From the NCBI GenBank assembly GCA_947306025.1, contig CAMZFJ010000122.1, positions 1 through 6,186 of the forward strand: a stretch of 6,186 nucleotides of DNA. The letters are read 5' to 3'. Position numbers and translations under genes: made by a program. Of this stretch, positions 1 to 4,694 are shown piece by piece (within the stretch, counting starts at the first letter, position 1; each line of letters starts with the position of its first letter). This DNA is from an uncultured Fibrobacter sp. GTDB taxonomy: Bacteria > Fibrobacterota > Fibrobacteria > Fibrobacterales > Fibrobacteraceae. Below the pieces are notes generated by a model. It saw only the letters and a list, made by a program, of their open reading frames with translations, had not been told where the DNA came from and did not search any database.

Positions 1-23
1 CCATTTGGTGGCCTTTTATTTTT
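1..23 (+). terminator. Right half of a factor-independent terminator, cut by the window edge
   Basis: The window opens with GGTGGCCTTTT followed by ATTTTTGTTT. This is the usual end of a factor-independent terminator: the 3' arm of a GC-containing stem and then a T-rich tract. The matching 5' arm (expected AAAAGGCCACC) would lie just left of position 1. It would end a plus-strand gene outside the window. The left arm is not visible, so the stem itself is inferred. Confidence 0.5.
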
Positions 24-40
24 GTTTGCATAATGAGGTT

Positions 41-201
41 GAGAACGAACGACGAAGTCGTGAGTTCGATTACGCTCATAGTGAACGAAGTGAAACGTAG
101 AGCGGAAGCCTTGTCCTGCAACAAAGTTGCAGGCAAGCCCGAAGGGCGAAACGGGAATAGCAAGACCGTTTCGGCAATCTCGCTATTCCGATAAGAAACG
201 G
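41..201. repeat. Cluster of small hairpins (extragenic palindromes)
   Basis: Several inverted repeats follow one another here. ACGAC-GAA-GTCGT lies at 49-61 inside an outer GAAC/GTTC pair. A strong stem runs from 110 to 137: CCTGCAAC-AAA-GTTGCAGG extended by CTTG/CAAG across one bulged base. GCCC-GAA-GGGC is at 137-147. Two competing pairings follow: GAAACGG (148-154) with CCGTTTC (166-172), and GGAATAGC (154-161) with GCTATTCC (182-189). A second GAAACGG at 195-201 could also take CCGTTTC. I read this as degenerate extragenic palindromic repeat DNA. A reading frame on the minus strand runs through it, but the residues it adds look repeat-derived. Confidence 0.55.
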
Positions 202-478
202 TTTAAATTTTTTAGGCACACCAACATTCGTAACATCAAATTCATTAAAAGACTCGATTGCAGACGAAGCATTTTTACTAATTGTAGTCGCAATCGCTTC
301 AAACTGACTTGCATACGCATCAATTTTTTCGACATCAAAACCTTCACAGCCGAATGCCGCGACAAAAATGCTCGCATTTTTGGCATGGTTGAGGCGAAAG
401 GGTTTCTGGAAACCCCGCAGAAGCATCTATCACAACCAGCAAGGCGAGTGAAGCGAAAACAAACTTGTTTGTTTTCAT
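76..478 (-). pseudogene. Possible frameshifted remnant of a secreted protein gene
   Basis: On the minus strand an ATG at 478 opens a 44-residue frame (to 344). Its first 21 residues look like a signal peptide: MKTNKFVFASLALLVVIDAS followed by A. This frame ends soon after in TGA. The frame one base over (read from about 426 to 76) then carries about 65 residues of protein-like sequence, including FGCEGFDVEKIDAYASQFEA and FNEFDVTNVGVPKKFKPF, with ordinary codon use. Joining them needs a net one-base (mod 3) insertion, most simply near a GGGTTTC-TG-GAAACCC hairpin at 400-415. After KKFKPFL the frame runs into the hairpin cluster and gives an Arg/Cys/Leu-rich tail that looks repeat-derived. No domain is recognised. 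There is no clear ribosome binding site, and a 10-bp stem (455-464 with 467-476) covers the start codon. The signal-like stretch could be chance translation of repeat DNA. Confidence 0.4.
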
Positions 479-494
479 TTCCGAGCCGTAAAGG

Positions 495-633
495 GAGGCG
501 CTTGCGCCTCAACGAGGTTCAAGATTTTCAGTAATGAGCAAGCGAGTGCCGCAAGAACGGGCTTGCCCATTCTTATGGTCGAGCGCAATCATAGACGCCG
601 GAGGCGTCCATTTTAAAGTTCTTCTTGGAACTT
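495..633. repeat. Second cluster of small hairpins
   Basis: Short perfect inverted repeats are spaced through this stretch: GAGGCGC-TT-GCGCCTC at 495-510, GCAAG/CTTGC at 551-566 (overlapping GGGC-TT-GCCC at 559-568), GACGCC-GGA-GGCGTC at 594-608, and AAGTTC/GAACTT at 616-633 with a 6-nt loop. None has a convincing T-tract, so I read them as extragenic palindromic repeats and not as terminators. The last two fall inside the 3' part of the doubtful small frame at 573-713. I recognise nothing else in 479-572. Confidence 0.45.
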
Positions 634-713
634 ATTTTCGACCTCAGCGCTTTTTTGGCGGTATTCTTGGTGTTTTTATTGTTTTTACGGGAGTTATTAT
701 TCATTTTGGACAT
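573..713 (-). CDS. Doubtful small Lys/Asn-rich protein (46 aa)
   Basis: An ATG at 713 opens a 46-residue frame ending in TAA at 573-575. The first 34 residues are very basic and Asn-rich (for example MSKMNNNSRKNNKNTKNTAK), with 10 Lys and 3 Arg overall. Codons such as TCC, ACC, GCC, AAG and CTG are the kind used in the neighbouring genes. The last dozen residues (MDASGVYDCARP) come from a hairpin-rich stretch, so the original 3' end may have been replaced by repeat DNA. A weak AAAGG lies about 9 nt before the start. No family is recognised. The antisense frame at 534-752 is hydrophobic and has no ribosome binding site. This could be a real small basic protein, a truncated gene or chance. Confidence 0.3.
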   Translation of the reverse strand: MSKMNNNSRKNNKNTKNTAKKALRSKISSKKNFKMDASGVYDCARP

Positions 714-765
714 AAGGATTGCCTTTGGAGCACCAGCGTACTCCGATTTTAATTAAACTTTTGAA

Positions 766-792
766 GGAATTCCGGCTCCATGCCGGAATAAC
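766..792 (+). repeat. Short palindromic repeat related to the GGAATGAC family
   Basis: A perfect 8-bp inverted repeat, ATTCCGGC (769-776) and GCCGGAAT (782-789), has a 5-nt loop and ends in AAC. Its ends resemble those of the copies at 1626-1653 and 1896-1944 (ATTCC...GGAATGAC), in the same orientation but with one changed base. It sits downstream of the FISUMP lipoprotein gene, outside any coding frame. Confidence 0.5.
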
Positions 793-798
793 GCAAGG

Positions 799-819
799 AA
801 GGCGGATAAAATCCGCCTT
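799..819. terminator. Hairpin downstream of the FISUMP lipoprotein gene, likely terminator
   Basis: A perfect 9-bp stem, AAGGCGGAT (799-807) and ATCCGCCTT (811-819), has a 3-nt loop and begins about 19 nt beyond the stop of the minus-strand lipoprotein gene. The T-rich tract (TAAATTTTTAT) lies on the plus-strand side, so it fits a plus-strand terminator better. Read from the minus strand, the stem is preceded by A/T-rich sequence but followed by CCTTGCG. Its position still suggests that it ends or protects the lipoprotein mRNA. Confidence 0.55.
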
Positions 820-837
820 TAAATTTTTATAAGGAGA

Positions 838-1983
838 CTATTCAAGTTTAACACAACGAACAGAACGGCCTTGTATTTTAACATCACCATCATCTTTTGT
901 TGGGAAATGGCCTGTAGAAGATATATACCCAGTATGGACATAATAAGATACATCATATTCATCTTCCTCTGGGAAATACCAAAAAAAAGCATCCTCTATA
1001 TTGCCAAATTCACCACTTATTTTTCTTATTCCAGCCCCAGTAAGTGAAAAACCACTCTGATTCGTACCACGGAATCTATAGGTTGAACGCAACCCTTTTA
1101 CACCATCATCAAACTTATCTTCATACTCACTAACAATTTCATAATCATCCCACGTAAACAAGCGCCAACCTTCCGGGCATATTCCTCGATGGTTTTCTTG
1201 TATTAAATCGGAACAACTCTCGGTATTGCATCGACTAGGCAATTGCATCGTTTCAGCCCATTGATAGAGCCCGCCAAATTCATCACATTTCGTTGTATCG
1301 TTATTATAGCAGTAACGTTCTATTTTAGCATCGTCATTTTGATTATTTTCGCCAAGAACCATTTCACCAATATTCAGGTTTTCAGCCATGACGGTTACAG
1401 ATTTTCCTGTCTTGCTAGATGTTCTTGTTATGTAATAATAACTGCGACCATTACGAGTGTCAGTAAACTGCTTATATGCATCTTTGCCAACTTCATAAAA
1501 ACTAGCCAACGTCCATGAATGATCGAACGGAACATACTCGCTACTAGAGGATTCTTTTTTACTCGAAGATGAAGAACTCGTCATAGCAGACGATGATCCG
1601 CCATCTTTTTTACTGGAAGATGAAGGGAGATTCCCGCTCGAGGCGGGAATGACAGAGGAAGAGGAGGCTGCCTTTACGGAAGATGACGATTCCTTCTTGA
1701 CAGAAGAAGAAGAAACAGTCTTTTGGCTGGAGCTAGACTCTACCTTTTTGCTAGAGCTCGATGTCTTAGCCCCATTCGACTCCACTGACGTTCCACTCAG
1801 GGTGACACTACTTGAAGACGAATCATCATCATTTGCAGATGTCCCGCTATCGTCGCCACAGGCGACGAGGGCTATGGTAAGAAGGATTGCAAGCAGGAGA
1901 TTCCCGGTCATCCCCGTCAAGCGAGGACAAGCGCCAGGAATGACAACTCGCGAAAGACCCAAAACAACACCAGATTTCCTCAT
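838..1983 (-). CDS. FISUMP-domain lipoprotein with poly-Ser linker and two translated palindromic repeats
   Basis: A 381-residue predicted lipoprotein. Residues 29-42 are a hydrophobic stretch ending in a lipobox (L39-V-A-C42), so Cys42 should be lipidated. An acidic segment (GDDSGTSANDDD) and a long Ser/Lys linker (about 55-148) follow. The C-terminal domain (about 155-381) shows the marks of the Fibrobacter succinogenes major paralogous domain: the VMAENLNIG motif, CYNNDTTKC, GGLYQWAE, GICPEGWRLFT, GFSLTGAG and the closing GRSVRCVKL. The family is abundant in Fibrobacter and its function is not established; a role at the cell surface is inferred. I chose the ATG at 1983 because AGGAG lies six bases upstream; a possible earlier ATG (2004) has no such site. 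Residues 11-28 (SRVVIPGACPRLTGMTGN) and 111-120 (VIPASSGNLP) are encoded by copies of one palindromic repeat. Removing the first leaves a normal 24-residue signal peptide. A possible promoter lies just upstream. Confidence 0.9.
   Translation of the reverse strand: MRKSGVVLGLSRVVIPGACPRLTGMTGNLLLAILLTIALVACGDDSGTSANDDDSSSSSVTLSGTSVESNGAKTSSSSKKVESSSSQKTVSSSSVKKESSSSVKAASSSSVIPASSGNLPSSSSKKDGGSSSAMTSSSSSSKKESSSSEYVPFDHSWTLASFYEVGKDAYKQFTDTRNGRSYYYITRTSSKTGKSVTVMAENLNIGEMVLGENNQNDDAKIERYCYNNDTTKCDEFGGLYQWAETMQLPSRCNTESCSDLIQENHRGICPEGWRLFTWDDYEIVSEYEDKFDDGVKGLRSTYRFRGTNQSGFSLTGAGIRKISGEFGNIEDAFFWYFPEEDEYDVSYYVHTGYISSTGHFPTKDDGDVKIQGRSVRCVKLE
1626..1653 (+). repeat. Palindromic repeat copy inside the Ser-linker of the FISUMP gene
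   Basis: The plus-strand sequence runs GGAGATTCCCGC, then a short centre, then GCGGGAATGAC. It is translated on the minus strand as VIPASSGNLP in the middle of the poly-Ser linker, without breaking the frame. Its ends match those of the copy at 1896-1944. The codons of this stretch (CCC, GGG, AAT) differ from the surrounding Ser/Lys repeats, which fits later insertion. Confidence 0.7.
1896..1944 (+). repeat. Palindromic repeat copy inside the signal peptide of the FISUMP gene
   Basis: It runs from GGAGATTCCCGG to CCAGGAATGAC on the plus strand (49 bp) and is the same family as 1626-1653, but with a 21-bp longer centre. That difference is a multiple of three, and both copies are read in the same frame (V-I-P...G-N-L). 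Here it splits the n-region from the hydrophobic core of the lipoprotein signal peptide. Confidence 0.7.
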
Positions 1984-2014
1984 TCTATACTCCTTTCCTT
2001 CCATATACCCAATA

Positions 2015-2044
2015 ATATTAGAAATTTATTATTAACCACCTCAA
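2015..2044 (-). promoter_or_regulatory. Possible promoter of the FISUMP lipoprotein gene
   Basis: On the minus strand TTGAGG (2044-2039) lies 18 bp before TAATAT (2020-2015). That gives a fair sigma70-like pair and a leader of about 25 nt before the ATG at 1983. The -35 box falls in one arm of the structured element at 2037-2084. Fibrobacter promoter consensus is not something I can check here. Confidence 0.3.
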
Positions 2045-2084
2045 AAGGTCCTGAGACCATAGGCCCCAGAGCCCATTTGAGGTG
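2037..2084 (-). terminator. Branched hairpin between the DUF3467 and FISUMP genes, possible terminator
   Basis: A perfect 9-bp outer stem, CACCTCAAA (2037-2045) with TTTGAGGTG (2076-2084), encloses two smaller hairpins: GGTC-CTGA-GACC at 2047-2058, and a short GGC/GCC pair within 2062-2073. It starts 6 nt after the DUF3467 stop codon. No strong T-tract follows in the minus direction, so it may be an mRNA-stabilising or regulatory structure and not a true terminator. Confidence 0.4.
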
Positions 2085-2090
2085 TAAAAA

Positions 2091-2396
2091 TTAGCCCTTA
2101 TTAGCTTCCGGGATACCTAATTCGATTTTTCCGTACTTGGCTTCGTAAGCCTTGAGGGTTGCACCGAGCATAATGGCAAGGCGCTTTGCCGTGAACGGAG
2201 TCATCACCACGCGTTCGGCGAGATCAACATCGACTTTTTCCTGATTCATTTTCCAGGCGCGATTCACGCCCAAGAGCACCATAACTTCTTCGCGACCGGC
2301 AACAACATTGGTCGCATTCACATAAAGGCTCTTCATGTTCGAGTCGTTCCACACGACTTCAGGTTCGTTAGAAACAACTTTTTTTTCTTCGGACAT
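2091..2396 (-). CDS. DUF3467 family protein
   Basis: A 101-residue protein that matches my recollection of DUF3467, a family of small bacterial proteins with unknown function. Recognisable parts are the early strand SLYVNATNVVAGREEVMVLL, the VVMTPFTAKRLAIML segment, which is the most conserved part of the family, and the closing AYEAKYGKIEL. The first ~20 residues are charged and probably disordered. It has no signal peptide or membrane segment, so it should be cytoplasmic. Three in-frame ATGs lie close together (2408, 2402, 2396). I chose the third because GGAG lies six bases ahead of it, which gives MSEEKKVV as the N-terminus. A TTGACT (2453-2448) upstream is a possible -35 box, but no well-spaced -10 follows. 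It stands alone, 215 bp from the radical SAM gene and 107 bp from the FISUMP gene, so context gives no clue to its role. Confidence 0.87.
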   Translation of the reverse strand: MSEEKKVVSNEPEVVWNDSNMKSLYVNATNVVAGREEVMVLLGVNRAWKMNQEKVDVDLAERVVMTPFTAKRLAIMLGATLKAYEAKYGKIELGIPEANKG

Positions 2397-2611
2397 TTTC
2401 ATCTCCATATTTTATTACATTACAACTCGTTTATATAAATCGTTTACAGTCAACAACATACGTTATTTTTAAGCTATAAAATTCCTTCAATTTTGCGAAA
2501 TTTCGGCCAAAACAAGCAATATTGCCAACTTTTTCACGATTCACACAAACGATAGAATATAGTATAAATTTCCCAAAATCAAGTAAATAATTTAAATAGT
2601 GGGAAAAATCG

Positions 2612-3613
2612 CTATTCTGCCTCTCCCCACCTTCTTTCCGGATTGGGGCAATGGTCCTCGTGACCGTCGGGCCAAATCCAAACTTCGTCTGCAAACGGGC
2701 AAGACTCACACTTTCCGCCAACAGCACAAAAGTCCTTGCCATTATTAAAGAACAAACTCCCTTCATGCTTCACATTCGAAGCCGAAAGCGCGCCGTTCCG
2801 AAGTTCCTGACGCAACGATTCTAGCAGCAAATCATCCAGCGCATACATTTCGCGGAGTTCTTGCGAAGCGGTGCTCAAAAGCACAACCGGATTCCACTTG
2901 ATGCGATTGATTCCAACCGAAGATGCCCACGATACAAGTTCCGCGGCCTTATCCACATTCTTTTTATGCAACGTCACCTGAATCGAAACAGCCGCAGGCC
3001 TCGCAGCATTTTCGGCGCATCCGCCCTGCACAGCATCCGCCATCAACTTCTGTCGCACATCCAGCAACTTTTCAACGTTCGCTTTCCAGCCATCAAATTG
3101 TTCCGACGCAAGATAACTCACCTTGATATCGCTACACGCACGAAGCAACTCCGCCATTCCAGCGTCACTCTCCCACTTGCCCGGAAACGTTCCGTTCGTC
3201 GTTAAATTCAGCGGAAGTTCCATCGAACGGCACAGCGACAACAAATCCTCGAAATGCGAATAAAGTAGAGGTTCTCCCATCGTCGAGGGAATCACTTCTC
3301 GCAACACACGTTTCCCTGAAGCATAGCGTTCCGCAGCATACTTTTCAATCGCCGTCCGCGCAACTTCAAAAGGCATTTCGCCCATGCCAAACGCGCGGCG
3401 TTCCTTATTGCAATTACGTTCCTTATCACAATCAGAAAAACGTTCCCCGTTACTATTCGCTAAGCGCGCATTTTCACTATCCAACACACAATCCCGATTA
3501 TCATCTCTAGCATTTGAAGCATCACAATGAAGTAAAGCCCGCTGGTTTAAGAAACATAGCGGGCAATTCAAATTACATTTATCCGGATTTGTGAGTAAAG
3601 TAATTCGACGCAT
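2612..3613 (-). CDS. Radical SAM protein with SPASM-like C-terminus and a Cys-rich insertion
   Basis: A 333-residue radical SAM enzyme. C13-x3-C17-x2-C20 binds the [4Fe-4S] cluster that cleaves S-adenosylmethionine. STMGEPLLY (110-118) is the SAM-contacting 'GGE'-type motif, and NLTTNGT (136-142) is the next conserved strand. The C-terminus has C296-x5-C302-x2-C305-x16-C322 with VWIWPDG between the last two Cys, like a reduced SPASM domain holding one auxiliary cluster. SPASM-type enzymes often modify peptides, but no substrate peptide is evident nearby, so the reaction is unknown. Residues 27-73 form an unusual hydrophilic insertion right behind the cluster loop (HCD, RDC, SDC and RNC each carry a Cys), after which family-like sequence resumes at FGMGEMPFEVA. 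The start at 3613 is chosen because it places the cluster motif at the usual distance. No strong ribosome binding site precedes it. A palindromic repeat fills the space upstream. Confidence 0.88.
   Translation of the reverse strand: MRRITLLTNPDKCNLNCPLCFLNQRALLHCDASNARDDNRDCVLDSENARLANSNGERFSDCDKERNCNKERRAFGMGEMPFEVARTAIEKYAAERYASGKRVLREVIPSTMGEPLLYSHFEDLLSLCRSMELPLNLTTNGTFPGKWESDAGMAELLRACSDIKVSYLASEQFDGWKANVEKLLDVRQKLMADAVQGGCAENAARPAAVSIQVTLHKKNVDKAAELVSWASSVGINRIKWNPVVLLSTASQELREMYALDDLLLESLRQELRNGALSASNVKHEGSLFFNNGKDFCAVGGKCESCPFADEVWIWPDGHEDHCPNPERRWGEAE
3398..3433 (-). repeat. 18-bp tandem duplication inside the radical SAM insertion
   Basis: Two adjacent 18-bp units encode D-C-D-K-E-R and N-C-N-K-E-R (residues 61-72). 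The units differ at four bases (GATTGTGATAAGGAACGT against AATTGCAATAAGGAACGC). The duplication suggests that the insertion grew by slippage or local duplication. Confidence 0.55.
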
Positions 3614-3629
3614 TTAGTGAACTTTACCA

Positions 3630-3706
3630 GATCCTTCGACATTACCCCTCGGCAAGCTCAGGGACCTTGTAGGTTGGTGAGCCTGTCGAACCACGCTCAG
3701 GATGAC
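3630..3706 (+). repeat. Extragenic palindromic repeat between radical SAM and reductase genes
   Basis: It runs from GATCCTTCGAC to CTCAGGATGAC, with an inner imperfect palindrome: CCCCTCGGCAAGCTCAGGG pairs loosely with GGTGAGCCTGTCGAACC around the centre. Repeats of the form GTCATCCTGAGC...GTCGAAGGATC are familiar extragenic elements in many bacterial genomes. Its ends (ATCCT...AGGATGAC) parallel those of the GGAGATTCC...GGAATGAC copies in the same window, and the orientation is the same. It starts 17 bp upstream of the radical SAM start codon. Confidence 0.7.
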
Positions 3707-3736
3707 ACATTGTTCTAGTAACTCAAAACTCAGAAC

Positions 3737-3751
3737 TGCGGCAAAGCCGCA
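3737..3751 (-). terminator. Hairpin directly after the reductase stop codon
   Basis: TGCGGC (3737-3742) and GCCGCA (3746-3751) form a 6-bp stem with a 3-nt loop, directly next to the TAA of the reductase gene. In the minus direction it is followed by GTTCTGAGTTTTGAG, a weak T-rich stretch. It probably ends the reductase transcript, which would separate it from the radical SAM gene. Confidence 0.45.
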
Positions 3752-4618
3752 TTATTCTCTATGTTCTCTCAGGTACTTGATCGCAGCAAGGCCTGCGATA
3801 GCGCCCTCGCCCACAGCGACAGCCACTTGGAGCGTGCCACCCGTGCAGTCACCCGCAGCAAAAAGCCCAGGAACGGTCGTCTGGAAATCCTTATCGAGCA
3901 CGAGCTTTCCGGCATCAAACGCAGCACCAGCCTTCAAAGCCAAATCCGTTGCATTCGCGCTACCCATGGCCACAAACAGTCCATCAAAATTTTCTTCAAG
4001 GCCGTCATCAAAACGCACGCCTTCAAACTTGCCGGCACCCTTAAGCGCAACAATTTTGCGGTTCTCGATTTTCACATTTTCCGGGAACTTTGCCGTGAGT
4101 TCCGCACCATTCGTCAAAAGCGTCACACTGTTGACTACAGACAAAAGTTCAGTCGTTTCGTGCAGCGCATACTCGCCCGAACCAAGTACCGCCACATCCT
4201 TTTTACGATAAAAGAACGCATCGCAAACAGCGCAATAGCTCACGCCATGGCCTTCCATTTCTGCCATACCTGGAATCGGAGTCTTTTTACGGGCAGAGCC
4301 AGTCGCCATCACGCAGACCTTTCCACGATACGTTCCATTTAAGCCTGTAGCGGCAAATCCAAAGCCATCAAACATGAGGTCCGTCACCTCGTCGTCTACA
4401 ATCTGGGCGCCAAGCGCAAGCGCCTGTTTTTTACCGACTTCGGCAAGTTCTGCACCCGTAAGAGGTTTCTCTAGACCAAAATAATTTTCGATTTTATGAG
4501 CCTTGGCAAGAGCGCCCACGTCCTTTCCGACTAGCTGAACTTCAAGACCAGCACGAAGACCATAAAGAGCAGCCGAGATTCCAGCCGGTCCATAACCCAA
4601 AATCAATATATCTGCCAT
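3752..4618 (-). CDS. Thioredoxin-reductase-like FAD protein without the NADPH-type motif
   Basis: A 288-residue flavoprotein of the low-molecular-weight thioredoxin reductase (TrxB) family, near the usual ~310 residues. In order: the FAD-binding GYGPAG (8-13), ATGS (105-108), the redox-active C129-A-V-C132 in SYCAVCDAFFY, a dinucleotide loop GSGEYA (146-151), and the C-terminal FAD motif GLFAAGDCTGG (251-261). Such enzymes pass electrons through FAD to the CxxC and on to thioredoxin in the cytoplasm. The HRRxxxR motif that recognises the NADPH 2'-phosphate in classical TrxB is absent; the matching place reads LLTNGAEL (167-174). NADH, ferredoxin or another donor is therefore likely. I chose ATG 4618 because GGAGG lies 5 nt upstream; a GTG at 4630 is in frame but overlaps that site. 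No thioredoxin gene is adjacent. It faces away from the GH8 gene across a short divergent region. Confidence 0.92.
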   Translation of the reverse strand: MADILILGYGPAGISAALYGLRAGLEVQLVGKDVGALAKAHKIENYFGLEKPLTGAELAEVGKKQALALGAQIVDDEVTDLMFDGFGFAATGLNGTYRGKVCVMATGSARKKTPIPGMAEMEGHGVSYCAVCDAFFYRKKDVAVLGSGEYALHETTELLSVVNSVTLLTNGAELTAKFPENVKIENRKIVALKGAGKFEGVRFDDGLEENFDGLFVAMGSANATDLALKAGAAFDAGKLVLDKDFQTTVPGLFAAGDCTGGTLQVAVAVGEGAIAGLAAIKYLREHRE

Positions 4619-4694
4619 GTGACCCTCCACAATTAAGATACGAATTTATTTATTTTAAAATATATAACTGATTTAGAAATTTTTGGAACTGAGA
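4619..4694. promoter_or_regulatory. AT-rich divergent promoter region
   Basis: These 76 bp separate the divergent reductase and GH8 genes and must hold both promoters. On the plus strand TATAAC (4663-4668) is a possible -10 box for the GH8 gene, about 26 nt before its start, but no good -35 is seen. On the minus strand TATCTT (4640-4635) could be a -10 box and would give a very short leader before the reductase ribosome binding site. No clear operator palindrome stands out. Confidence 0.45.

Noticed and set aside
41..201. CRISPR array or integron attC site
   Set aside because: The palindromes differ from one another in sequence and spacing, there are no regular spacers, and no integrase or cas gene is present.
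534..752. Plus-strand 72-residue frame with a hydrophobic stretch
   Set aside because: It has no ribosome binding site and begins in hairpin repeat DNA. Its hydrophobic part is the reverse reading of the Lys/Asn codons of 573-713.
1649..2035. Long plus-strand frame rich in Glu and Asp, opposite the lipoprotein gene
   Set aside because: It is the antisense reading of the Ser/Lys linker and signal peptide (Ser TCT/TCC codons read backwards as Glu/Arg). The minus strand has a lipobox, a FISUMP domain and a good ribosome binding site.
2431..2766. Minus-strand frame of 111 residues overlapping the radical SAM 3' end
   Set aside because: It overlaps the conserved SPASM-like C-terminus in another frame and runs on through AT-rich intergenic DNA. 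It has no family resemblance and no ribosome binding site.
3702..4342. Two long plus-strand frames opposite the reductase gene
   Set aside because: The reductase on the minus strand has intact FAD motifs and CxxC. These frames are shadows with Ser/Pro- or Arg/His-rich, featureless translations.
2612..4618. Radical SAM plus reductase as a peptide-modification (RiPP) system
   Set aside because: No precursor peptide gene is seen near the radical SAM gene, and a hairpin and a 77-bp repeat separate it from the reductase, so a joint operon is not supported.
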